Assembly (NCBI RefSeq): GCF_035046505.1
Contig: NC_089822.1
Span: 127,654,807 to 127,718,806 of the forward strand
DNA from: Tiliqua scincoides
Taxonomy: Eukaryota > Chordata > Lepidosauria > Squamata > Scincidae
Length of the DNA stretch: 64,000 nt
Reading direction: 5' to 3'
Of the stretch, positions 9,176 through 17,705 are shown in pieces; the stretch's first letter is position 1; each line of letters starts with the position of its first letter. The notes below the pieces were generated by a model that did no database searches, had not been told where the DNA came from, and saw nothing but the letters and a program-made list of their open reading frames with translations. A program made the position numbers and the translations under genes.

Positions 9176-9522
9176 ATAAGAGGGGGGGCTATTGGTTTCC
9201 AAAAGGAATCTGAAAACAAGAAGCTGTGTGGGAGGCAACTCACCACCAGGAGTGAGCTCAGAGAAATCATAGGAGTGCGTGATGTGCTTAATTAGCATAA
9301 ATCAGCAGGCTCTGGCATTTCAGATTATCAGTTTGTTCCCTATTGTGATACCTGACTAGCAACCCATCCAGAGTGCTGAGTGACCTCACAGCCCATGAGA
9401 TTTCTGAACAAATGTTAAATAGAGACAGATGGATAACAAAATAGGAGGCCTCCTTTTAAGGAACTGTTGTTCCTTCTGGGTCTCAGCTGCTCAGCAGAAA
9501 AGCTGTGATGTACTGGCAGATC
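9176..9522. repeat. Duplicated block shared with 4921-5050, then unassigned spacer
   Basis: 9186-9290 aligns with 4936-5045 (shared GAGCTCAG, AAATCATAGG, CTCACCA motifs). From about 9300 to 9500 I see no known repeat or gene. Confidence 0.55.
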
Positions 9523-9585
9523 CTGCTGAACCCTTTGATCCATCATTCAAAGGTTGTGAGTTCTAGTCCCTGTTGTCGCAGGGGA
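9523..9585 (+). pseudogene. Fifth tRNA-like module, copy 4 (uninterrupted reference)
   Basis: CCTTTGATCCATCATTCAAA forms a hairpin, followed by GGTTGTGAGTTCTAGTCCC and, 25 nt on, TTTTTT. The same sequence is split by the hAT-like element at 5181-5972. Nearest matches by eye are the 3' halves of tRNA-Arg(TCT) and elongator tRNA-Met. Confidence 0.45.
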
Positions 9586-9729
9586 TGGAGGGGGAATTTT
9601 TTGGCTGGAAAATCGGAAAGCAGGGCACTAGGATCAAGGACTTTTTGGAAGAGTGTCCTGGAAAAAAGGTGTATCTTTTGCTGCTGGCAGGAATGGCTTG
9701 GCCCCTTCTGGCAGACAGCAGCCTTTGCT

Positions 9730-9804
9730 GAACAAGTTGGTGAAGGCGATGGACTGCTAATCCATTGTACTCTGCATGTGTGGCTTTGAATCCCACCCTC
9801 GTCG
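9730..9804 (+). pseudogene. tRNA-Ser(GCT)-like relic, D arm shortened
   Basis: Keeps a perfect anticodon arm (ATGGA, CTGCTAA, TCCAT), the variable arm and CCTCGTC at the acceptor 3' side, but the D arm has lost about 7 bases. In this unit the iMet and Asn genes are absent, so Ser follows a fifth module directly. Confidence 0.65.
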
Positions 9805-9870
9805 TGCTTCATCTTTTGCCAGTGGCAGGACAGGCTTGGTTTCTTCTGGCAGGTAGCAACAAAAAGGCCC

Positions 9871-9942
9871 ATGCTGACCTGGATTCCAAGCCAGGTCACA
9901 CTGTTGGGACCCTTGCATTATTCCTCTATATACCACCATTGC
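9871..9942 (-). pseudogene. tRNA-Gly(CCC)-like relic
   Basis: The minus strand has ATGGTGGTATATAGAGG, GCAAGGGTCCCAACAGTG (CCC in the loop) and a T-arm CCTGGCTTGGAATCC. AAAAA at about 9860 supplies the downstream T-run. Confidence 0.55.
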
Positions 9943-9989
9943 ACTGTAGAATGTACCTCTTTGGAAGCCACAGCCCAAAGCCATGCGTA

Positions 9990-10046
9990 CTGAGCACTTT
10001 GCAGCAGCATCTGAAGGTCATGCGTTCTCATCCCTGCTGTCACAGG
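9990..10046 (+). pseudogene. Fifth tRNA-like module, copy 5
   Basis: ATCTGAAGGTCATGCGTTCT resembles elongator tRNA-Met between anticodon stem and T-loop, followed by CATCCCTGCTG. No A box is visible. Confidence 0.4.
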
Positions 10047-10160
10047 TGGTGGTCGGGGTGGGGGACTGTACCTTAAAAAAAAAAACTGCTGAAAAATTTG
10101 CAGGGCATGGGGCTGCAGGATATTTATGGAAGTGAATCAGGAACAAAAACCACATGCTGA

Positions 10161-10232
10161 TAGCAGAGGATGGTTTCGATCCATCAACCTCTGGGTTATG
10201 GGCCCAGCACGCTCCCACTGCGCCACTCTGCT
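10161..10232 (-). tRNA. Initiator tRNA-Met(CAT), copy 3, apparently intact
   Basis: 72 nt with all stems intact: acceptor AGCAGAG/CTCTGCT, anticodon arm with CCATAACCC, initiator-type T-loop. It shares the A20-to-G change with copy 2 and has two further differences from the human gene as I recall it (D-loop C to T, and C to T just before the T stem). TTTTT lies about 15 nt downstream on the minus strand. The shared change shows common descent of copies 2 and 3. Confidence 0.88.
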
Positions 10233-10250
10233 GCCCACAAGGAAGTTTTT

Positions 10251-11529
10251 ACTGATGCAAGAGCTAGGTATATGGCAAAATTATTTTCACCCCCTCCCTG
10301 TAAATGGCAAAATTATTTTCAGTAATAGTAATAACATGAAATGGACAGTAATAATGGCCAGAAAATACACAGTGACCATTTCACCAGAAGTAGTGATGAA
10401 AGACAGTGCCGTCCCCTGCTGTTGCTCCCCCGCACATAGTACTCAGTGACTTACTGCTCCTGCATCTGGAGGTTCAATGTAGCCAACATGGTTAATAATC
10501 ACTGATAGACCTATAGTCCAGCATGAATGTTTAGAATCCACTTTTAAAGTCATCTAAACCAGTGACCAACAACACCCAACCCGCCCCCCCACATTAACTC
10601 CCAATCCCCTGTTCAAAGAGCTGCAGGAACTCTGTGTCACTTGAAAGACTTTGCATACAAACAAAACCTATGAGAACATTTTTCCTGCTACAATTATAAC
10701 TTTACATAGATAGACTTCCAAAGAGTTATTCTAACCCTCTCATTTCAAGTCCCCATTCCCACCAGAATTCATAATTCACTTAGTAATCCCCAATAGTAAT
10801 CCTTCCGCCCATTGCTCCCTCCTTCCAACATAAGAAACATCCCTCCACTACCCCCATATTATCCCCCTAAATATTCCCTTCTCCATTATTCCCCCCCCCC
10901 CCACCAGATTCTGGGGTCCACTTTAAAAGTCATCTAAGCCAGTGACCAACAACACCCAAACTTCCCACCAGTAGAATCACTAGTGTGAGTGTCACCTGGT
11001 GACATAAACTCATGGTGTCACCCCCATTCGCTTTATTCATTTATTTTACTATATAAGTACAGGCCACACAACAAATCAGTAACCAACAAAAAACCAAGTG
11101 GCCAACCTGATGACACTCATACAACTGAACAGGAGTTCCAGTATTAGCTCTGACACATGGAAATGGGAGCTGACTCATACTGACAACTTATTGGTTCCAT
11201 GCTGTGTCGTAACAACACTACATTGGCTCTATGAACAATCAGTCTCATTGGTCAGTTTTGAGTCAAAGAAATCCACTTTTTGTTACATAAGGTGGTTGTG
11301 TTTTCTTGTTCTGGTTATTTGGCTGTAACCTTTGATAGCATACAGATTGTTCAACACAGTTTGTTTCGTTTCACTCAGCATTAAATTATCTATTGAATGA
11401 TTCATAACATGAAGGAATAATTCCTAAATATCAAAGTTTCCACAATTTTGGCCCCCAGTGGTGTTAACCCCCCTCCCCCATTTAGAGTGTAACCTGGTGT
11501 TGTCCACCGCCCCACCAGCTACACCACTA
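10251..11529. mobile_element. 1.28-kb non-autonomous DNA element, copy 2
   Basis: Aligns along its length with 7257-8537 and has the same length within a few bases. Ends CACCAGCTACACCACTAT, whose reverse complement resembles the diverged left end CAAGAGCTAGG. It lies between iMet copy 3 and Asn copy 3, a different point in the unit from copy 1, so the two inserted independently. Confidence 0.7.
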
Positions 11530-11629
11530 TCTGGTGCTTCCCACTTGCTCACTGGCCCCTTCATTGCCAATTTGGACTAGGCAGCATGGCTGCCAGCCTC
11601 ATATGATCAAGATGGGTTGCAGCCTCCAT

Positions 11630-11703
11630 GTCTCTGTGGCACAATGGGTCAGTGCATCCAGCTGTTAACCAGAAGGTTGGTGGTTCAAACCCACCCAGAG
11701 GTG
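11630..11703 (+). pseudogene. tRNA-Asn(GTT)-like, copy 3
   Basis: Acceptor GTCTCTG pairs with CAGAGGT and the T stem is intact, but the anticodon stem TCCAG faces CCAGA with two mismatches, and the A box has TGGCACAATGGG. Discriminator G. Spacer to the next tRNA-Ser is again 12 nt. Probably inactive. Confidence 0.7.
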
Positions 11704-11715
11704 AGGACTTTGCTG

Positions 11716-11795
11716 GATGAGATTGCTGAGAGATGGGTGGTGGACTGCTAATTCATTGTACTCTGTGCACATGGGTTCAAAACCCACCCTCATCT
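11716..11795 (+). pseudogene. tRNA-Ser(GCT)-like, copy 3
   Basis: Acceptor GATGAGA pairs with CCTCATC except one position; anticodon loop CTGCTAA with a mismatched stem; T-arm GGGTTCAAAACCC. Two bases shorter than the 82-nt copies. A run of seven T about 13 nt downstream. Confidence 0.65.
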
Positions 11796-11858
11796 TGCTT
11801 CATTTTTTTGCCAGTGGCAGGAATGGCTTGGCCCCCTCCTGCAGGCTGCAGCAAAAAG

Positions 11859-11921
11859 GCTGGACTCAAACCCAGGTTGTGGGTTGGGAACCTTGCAATG
11901 ATGCCACTACACCACCAGCGT
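11859..11921 (-). pseudogene. tRNA-Gly(CCC)-like relic, best sequence match
   Basis: The minus strand reads GGTGGTGTAGTGGCATCATT, then GCAAGGTTCCCAACCCAC with CCC as anticodon, then CCTGGGTTTGAGTCC. It is 63 nt because the 3' T-stem strand has been lost. AAAAA on its left gives a TTTTT terminator. Close to tRNA-Gly(CCC) in D-arm and anticodon arm. Confidence 0.65.
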
Positions 11922-12047
11922 GTTGGAGATTGCTCTTCCCTGGAAGTTGCAGTCAGAGGTCATGTGTAGTAGACAAACTGGCTAGATGTGAGGACTGAAG
12001 CCCAGCATGCCAGGCTGGAGTCAGGCACAGCATGCCAGCATTTTTCA

Positions 12048-12106
12048 CCAAGCCCTTTGCTGCATCATCCAGAGGCAATGAGTTATAGTCCCTGCTGTAT
12101 TAGACA
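12048..12106 (+). pseudogene. Fifth tRNA-like module, copy 6
   Basis: CCCTTTGCTGCATCATCC followed by AATGAGTTATAGTCCCTG; same order within the unit as the other copies. Decayed. Confidence 0.35.
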
Positions 12107-12198
12107 ACAGTTGGGGAAGGCTGCACCTTCCAAAAGAAAATTTCTGAAAACTAGGAAGGCAGAGCACTGGGCTCCAGGACATTTTTGGAAGTGAGTCA

Positions 12199-14015
12199 TA
12201 AAGAGCATCTCCCTATCCACTCTGTCCATCCCCTGCATAATTTTGTATGTCTCAATCATGTCCCCCCTCAGGCGTCTCTTTTCTAGGCTGAAGAGGCCCA
12301 AACACCGTAGCCTTTCCTCATAAGGAAGGTGCCCCAGCCCCGTAATCATCTTAGTCGCTCTCTTTTGCACCTTTTCCATTTCCACTATGTCTTTTTTGAG
12401 ATGCGGCAACCAGAACTGGACACAATACTCCAGGTGTGGCCTTACCATCGATTTGTACAATGGCATTATAATATTAGCTGTTTTGTTCTCAATACCTTTT
12501 CTAATGATCCCCAGCGCAGAATTTGCCTTCTTTAATGCCACCGCACATTGGATCGCCACTTTCATCAACTAGTCCATCACCGCCCCAAGATCTCTCTCCT
12601 GATCTGTCACAGAAAGCTCAGAACCCATTAGCCTATATGTGAAGTTTTGATTTTTTTGCCCCAATGTGCATGACTTTACACTTACTGCCATTTTGCTGCC
12701 CATTCTGCCAGTCTGGAGAGATCCTTCTGGAGCTCCTCACAATCACGTCTGGTCTTCACCACTCGGAAACGTTTGGTGTCGTCTGCAAACTTAGCTGCCT
12801 CACTGCTCAAACCTGTCTCCAGGTCATTTATGAAGAGGCTGAAGAGCACTGGTCCCAGGACAGATCCTTGGGACACACTGCTTTTCACCTCTCTCCACTG
12901 TGAAAATTGCTCATTCACACCCACTCTCTGTTTCCTGGTCTTCAAACAGGTCTCAGTCCAGCAGAGGACTTGCCCTCTAATTCCCTGACTGTGGAGTTTT
13001 TCAGTAGCCTTTGGTGAGGGACCGTGTCGAACGCCTTCTGAAAGTCTAGATATATAATGTCCACAGGTTCTCCCACATCCACATGCCTGCTGACCTTTTC
13101 AAATAATTCTAAAAGGTTTGTGAGGCAAGACTTACCCTTACAGAAGCCATGCTGATTCTCCCTCAGCAAGGCTTGTTCATCTATGTGTTTTGAGATTCTA
13201 TCTTTGATGAGGCATTCCACCATCTTACCCGGTATAGACGTTAGGCTGATTGGCCTATAGTTTCCTGGGTCCCCCCTCTTTCCCTTTTTAAAGATCGGCG
13301 TGACATTTGCTATCCTTCAATCCTCTGGCACGGTGGCCATTTTGAGGGACAAGTTGCATATTTTAATCAAGAGATCAGCAACTTCATTCTTCAATTCCTT
13401 AATAACTCTAGGGTGGATGCCATCAGGGCCCAGTGACTTATTGATCTTTAATTTATCAATGAGGTCTGAAACATCTTCTCTTTTAACCTCTATCTAACTT
13501 ATTTCCTCAGTCAGGAGGGGCCGTTCAGGCAGCGGTATCTGCCCGAAGTCTTCTGCCGTGAAGACAGATGCAAAGAACTCCTTTTATTTTCCCTTTCTCT
13601 CCCTCACCATCCAGAGGGCCAACCGCTTCTCTGGCAAGTTTCCTGCTTCTAACATATTTGAAGAAGCTTTTATTATTCCCCTTAATGCTGCTGGCCGTGT
13701 GTTCCTCAGTCTCTCTTGGCCTTCTGTATCACCTTCTTACATTTCTTTTGCCACAGTTTGTGTTCCTTTTTATTCTCCTCATTGGGGAAAGATTACGGAA
13801 GGAAGCTTCCTTGCCCTTTACGGCCTCTCTAGCTTGGCTGGTTAGCCATGCAGACACCCTCCTGGACTTAGTGGAGCCCTTCTTTCTTTGCGGTATACAC
13901 TTCTGCTGGGCCTCTATTACTGTTGATTTGAGCGACCTCCATGCACTCTGTAGAGATTTGACTCTGGAGTTAAGGGCATGCTCATGCCTCCCCCCACAAA
14001 CACTGGATCCACCTC
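12199..14015 (-). mobile_element. CR1 LINE fragment, 5' and 3' incomplete
   Basis: On the minus strand, from right to left: a pre-RT linker with SRVKSLQSAWRSLK (about 13980), KSLGPDGIHPRVIKEL (about 13430), LRENQHGFCKGKSCLTNL and IIYLDFQKAFDTVPH with the first catalytic Asp (about 13030-13170), SQGSVLGPVLFSLFINDL and FADDTK with the catalytic Asp pair (about 12800), and the C-terminal RATKMITGLGHLPYEERL / LGLFSLEKRRLRGDM (about 12270-12370). These are CR1-clade reverse transcriptase signatures. Reading frames are interrupted several times and no endonuclease domain is present, so it is dead. It inserted in the tRNA array: a tRNA-like module precedes it and another follows it. Confidence 0.93.
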
Positions 14016-14021
14016 TGTGTT

Positions 14022-14071
14022 GAACCCTTTGCTGCATTATCAGAAAGTTGTAGTCCCTGTCGTTGCAGGAC
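14022..14071 (+). pseudogene. Fifth tRNA-like module, copy 7
   Basis: GAACCCTTTGCTGCATTATC then GTTGTAGTCCCTG, a shortened copy, followed by TTTTTT. It abuts the right edge of the CR1 fragment. Confidence 0.35.
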
Positions 14072-14101
14072 ATTTTTTCGAACTGTATGTCCCCTTGTTG
14101 T

Positions 14102-14170
14102 TAGCAGAGAATTATTTCAATCTAGCAACATTTGGATTATAGGCATGCTCCAGCTGTGTCACAATAGTGC
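14102..14170 (-). pseudogene. Initiator tRNA-Met relic, copy 4
   Basis: TAGCAGAGAATTATTTCAAT at the left matches the 3' end of copies 2 and 3, and GGATTATAGGCATGCTCC corresponds to the anticodon and D regions with many changes. No T-run on the expected side. A second 20-bp piece of the same 3' end is at 14278-14297. Confidence 0.6.
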
Positions 14171-14314
14171 CCAGAGCATGACAGTCACCAGCGCTCCCCA
14201 CCTGCTCACTGGCCTCTTTATAGCCTTGCTTGTTCCAGGATGTCTTTTGGGAGAGGGTCCAGAGCCAAAAGCACTTGTTAGCAGAGGATGTTTTTGATAA
14301 ATGATTTTGAATGC

Positions 14315-14375
14315 CACCATCAAACTCAAACCAAGATCATGAGATTGGCATCCTCTCATGATGATGCTAAACGTT
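14315..14375 (-). pseudogene. tRNA-Gly-like relic, very diverged
   Basis: CTCAAACCAAGATCATGAGA then TTGGCATCCTCTCATGATG keeps the order T-arm, anticodon arm, D arm of the other Gly-like copies. Identified by position and weak similarity only. Confidence 0.35.
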
Positions 14376-14389
14376 GATAATCATTTGGC

Positions 14390-15600
14390 AGGGCTCTGCC
14401 CCCCCTCCCATGTCTTAATGGCGCCAGGGCCAGCTTTAAGCCATTTGGATCAATTGCACCCCAAAGGGCCTTGTACCTAAAGGGGGCCCTGCACTAGGTG
14501 GTCCAGAGACTGGCTTTTCTGCTCTTGCTCTGTGATGTGTGCTCCTTAGAAGTAAGGAGTTCAGCATCCTCTTATTCCTCCTTGCTACATCAGCTCCCTG
14601 CTCATGTCTTTGCCTCCACCTTCACTCAGATTTCTACACCAGCATGAAGTTCTCCTTCTCCAGTGAACAGACAGCCTGAACCTGCCAGGGTTTGCATCCA
14701 GAGGCTATTCAAGGCTGAAGGACCAATCCTCCTCCCCACCTGCCAATGGAGCCGGTTGAGGCACCATCTGAGAAAAAGAGCTCCTCCCCTTCCAGGTTCA
14801 CCACTGAGTAGGATGACCTGCCAGAATTCCACAGGAGAAGTTCATCACCATTGCTTGCCTATACTGAGAAATGTTGGCACTGATGGGTTTCTGTTTGCCA
14901 CCCATTAAAAATATCCCTCTTCAGAGGCGGGGGGGGGGGGGAGAGATTCCTGTGGTCATCCAGAACAATGGCAACTTTTTTTAATAAAAAACACCACCAG
15001 AGCAATGCTCTTCCTAGCCCTCCATGGAGGGGGGGGGGAGCTGTGATAGTGACAAGAGGAAATAACTGTTCACAGACACAGAGCAGCAGGGAACACAAGA
15101 GTGGCCACCTGAGGCTTCCGCAAGACCAGATGCAGTGCTGAGGTGCAGCAATGCAGCCAATTTCACAAGTGGTGACTCTATATTTTGTGAGAACCAGAGA
15201 TACACATAGATGCCCCCCTCAGGGCACACACAGGTGCACACATACATACAGGGGTACTAGCTGTATGAAAGAGAGGACTCTCCTGTCGGGGATAGCAGAC
15301 AACCTCCCTGGTAGTGGTTGTTGTGATATGGCGTGTGCTGCTGAGAGCAGGGAGGGGTGCTGGCAATCTAGATGCTCAGGTTTTATCCCCAGCTGCGGGA
15401 GGGTAGTAAAACATAGTGTTTAGAGCAGGGGTGGGTGGGTGAATGGGAGCCAAGGCTCTTGGAGGAGAGAAGGGCCTCATGATCATGGCACCTCCTTTGC
15501 TGTGATAACTAGGAAGGTTGGGAAGGCAACATGATTACATCATCCCTGGACTTCCAGAATGCCAAGTTTCACAAGAGCCCTGCATTTCATGCCCATTTTT
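14390..15600. other. Unassigned spacer
   Basis: No gene or clear repeat apart from G runs near 14928-14942 and 15029-15038. The sequence around 14420-14510 (gggccttgtacctaaagg) looks like the edge of a DNA element that I cannot place. Confidence 0.4.
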
Positions 15601-15620
15601 AATTCCCCCTCCTCAATACA

Positions 15621-16260
15621 TACGGTTACCAGATACATACAGAGACCAAGTGCCTATCCCTTTAACCCAGGGGTGTCCAAACTTTTTGGCAGGAGGGCCA
15701 CATCATCTCTCTTACACTTTGTCAGGGGCCAGGAAAAAAAAAAGAATGAATTTACATTTCAAATTTGAATAAATTTACATAAATGAATATATTAGTGATA
15801 GAACTTTTATGAATGAATGAAGGTCTTGCAATAGCTCAGGGCCTATAAAAGGCCTTGCACAAAGCAAGGCCAACCTTTCCTTTGCTGCCACTGCTGCATC
15901 ACAGATGTGAAACAGCAAGCTGTGGAGGGAGCCCTCGTCCCACTGCTCACGCAAGAGGTCGAACAGTTGGCTGAGAACATTGCATCAGGCCAGCGCGGGC
16001 TCCAGCAAATCTCCAGAGGGCCAGAGGCTCATTGGAGACTGGGGACACCCTGAGGGCCAGAGGGGGAGACCTCGAGAGCGCAAGTGGCCCCAGGTCTGGG
16101 GTTTGGGCACCCTTGCTTTAACCACTGTATAGAAGTGGGAATGTTGGCAGGCACAGCTTTTTCAGCCCTTCCATGTTGAGCTGCACCTGCCAACATTCCC
16201 GCTTCTGTACAGTGGTTAAAGGGATAGGCACTCTGTCCCCATTTGTATCTGGTCACCCTA
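15621..16260. mobile_element. Palindromic element with about 83-bp arms, split by a hAT-like insertion
   Basis: The left arm, from GGTTACCAGATACATACAGA through GTGCCTATCCCTTTAACC and on after the insertion to GGGAATGTTGGCAGG, is the inverted copy of the right arm, CCTGCCAACATTCCCGCTTC through GTTAAAGGGATAGGCAC to GTATCTGGTCACCC. TA lies just outside both ends, as for a TA-targeting element. Removing the insertion at 15668-16115 and one 8-bp repeat restores a palindrome of about 184 bp. Confidence 0.8.
15668..16115 (+). mobile_element. hAT-like non-autonomous element (TGTCCAAAC family), complete
   Basis: Ends CAGGGGTGTCCAAAC and GTTTGGGCACCCTTG, inverted with small differences, flanked by the perfect 8-bp repeat CTTTAACC at 15660-15667 and 16116-16123. 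448 bp, no protein frame. A second complete copy in the opposite orientation is at 48840-49284. Confidence 0.9.
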
Positions 16261-16442
16261 CCAAAACAACACCTGTGACTTTTAACAGCGACCCAATGCG
16301 CTGAACTTTAGCAGTGCAGCTCTTTCTGGGAGAGATCTGCTGTTATGAGGCACATTTTGGCTCACATTTTTCCCTAAAAGGGACACCATGAAGCAGTGCC
16401 AGAACAAACGCTCAGCATGTACCACCAAGCAGAGTGAGCCAG

Positions 16443-16600
16443 AGGCAGACCTATGCATCCTTACTCAGAAGTAAATACCATGTATGTCAGAGATGCTAAG
16501 ACAGACTTGGGAGTAAGCTCCCTTGATTTCTGTGATATATTCTTCTCAGTAGACATACCTAGGCTTGCAATGTAAGCGTGCATACGGTTGTAGCCTTAAA
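16443..16600. mobile_element. Family-A foldback pieces
   Basis: CTATGCATCCTTACTCAGAAGTAAAT, shortened here to ACTCAGAAGTAAAT, and the later GGGAGTAAGCTCCC and TCAGTAGACATACCTAGGC are halves of the family-A palindrome, ending in TTGTAGCC. Probably two diverged copies or one expanded one. Confidence 0.4.
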
Positions 16601-16920
16601 AGGCACCTCATTTCCAGTAGCTTATTGTTATTCTCATACTCTGCCATTTGGATTTTTCAGTTAAGGTGCTTAAATGTCTTTGGCCTGCACAAGAGCCCTG
16701 AAAGGAACACCAATGGCCTACACCTTGTCAGCAAGGGAATAATTATGAGATGTCCAGTCACAGATCGCTTTCCAGCAGAACTGTGAATGTCACCCACCAA
16801 AGACAACATCACTGCTATTCTTCACATGATCACCTACCCTTATAATCACCAAATCCTCAAGTTGGGAGAGGATTTCAGCAGTGGCAACCCTTGCAGAAAG
16901 AAAAAAAACTGCACCAGCTC
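16601..16920. other. Unassigned spacer
   Basis: No repeat or gene recognised. The flanking unit of the tRNA array resumes at about 16925 (ATTATGGTGCAAAATAGGAA, shared with 6466). Confidence 0.4.
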
Positions 16921-17007
16921 CAAATCATTTTTTAAAAATTATGGTGCAAAATAGGAAGGCAAGGCATGGGCCTCTAGGACATTTTCTGGGACAGAACCAT
17001 GAGTTGT

Positions 17008-17084
17008 TAGCAGACAACTGTTTCAATCCAACCACTTCTAGGTTATAGACCCAGTCCAGCATGCTTCCACTACATCACTCTGCT
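17008..17084 (-). pseudogene. Initiator tRNA-Met relic, copy 5
   Basis: Aligns with copies 2 and 3 but has a 5-base insertion between D stem and anticodon stem and many substitutions. Acceptor 5' side AGCAGAG is intact. The downstream T-run is lost. Confidence 0.7.
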
Positions 17085-17198
17085 GCCCACAGGGATCTGT
17101 CAGCGGTGCTCACCATTTCCTCACTGGCCCCTTCCTTTGGCCCAATGAGACAGGGCCAGCCAGCCTCAAGCATGATCAGAAAGGGCTGCAATCTCCAT

Positions 17199-17272
17199 GT
17201 CTCTATGGCACAATGGGTCAGCGTGTCTGGCTGTTAACTGGAAGGTTGGTGGTTCAAACCCACCTGGAGGTG
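17199..17272 (+). tRNA. tRNA-Asn(GTT), copy 4, slightly degraded
   Basis: Acceptor GTCTCTA pairs with TGGAGGT with G-U pairs; anticodon stem TCTGG/CTGGA with two G-U around CTGTTAA; T stem GGTGG/CCACC perfect; discriminator G. The D stem GCAC/GCGT has an A-C mismatch, which also weakens the A box. Spacer to tRNA-Ser is 12 nt. Confidence 0.65.
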
Positions 17273-17284
17273 AGGACTTTGCTG

Positions 17285-17366
17285 GACGAGGTGGCCAAGA
17301 GGTGAAGGCGATGGACTGCTAATCCATTGCGCTCTGCACACGTGGGTTCAAATCCCACCCTCATTG
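17285..17366 (+). tRNA. tRNA-Ser(GCT), copy 4, nearly intact
   Basis: 82 nt: anticodon arm ATGGA/TCCAT around CTGCTAA perfect; T-arm GTGGG/CCCAC perfect with loop TTCAAAT; D arm GGCC...GGTGAAGGC recognisable; acceptor GACGAGG against CCTCATT has one mismatch. ATCTTTTG follows about 8 nt downstream. Best Ser copy in the array. Confidence 0.75.
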
Positions 17367-17606
17367 TGCTATATCTTTTGCTGGTGGCAGGAAAGGCTTT
17401 GTTCCCTCTGGCAGGCAGCAGCAAAAAGGCTTGGTTCCCTTGGAGTGGTGGCACTATAGACAAGCCCACAGCGCATCAGTCTGCCACCCTCTCTGTTCCA
17501 TTGAGTGCTCCGATCCTCTTCTGACTTGCTGAGAGCAAGTTTGAAGAGGACTGCAGCAGTGGCAACCCCTGAGGGGGGAGAAAAGCAGCATCAGCGCCAA
17601 ATAATA

Positions 17607-17607
<1 letters not shown>

Positions 17608-17649
<42 letters not shown>

Positions 17650-17705
17650 TATTTTTACCCCGCCTTTCTCCCCGAAGTGACTCAAGGCGGCTGATCACAT
17701 CTTCC
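17608..17705 (-). repeat. (CTA)n microsatellite with an L2-like 3' end
   Basis: About 13 CTA units at 17608-17648, followed by TTTACCCCGCCTTTCTCCCC and AAGGCGGCTGATC. On the minus strand this is the usual end of L2-like reptile LINEs (GCCTTGAGTC...GGCGGGG) with a trinucleotide tail. Confidence 0.75.

Noticed and set aside
13568-14023. 151-residue plus-strand open frame
   Set aside because: It is antisense to the CR1 reverse transcriptase reading frame and has no independent similarity.
6537-17366. tRNA-derived SINEs as an explanation for the tRNA array
   Set aside because: The copies have complete tRNA ends, terminators instead of a SINE body and tail, several isotypes in fixed order and orientation, and shared intergenic sequence, none of which a SINE family would give.
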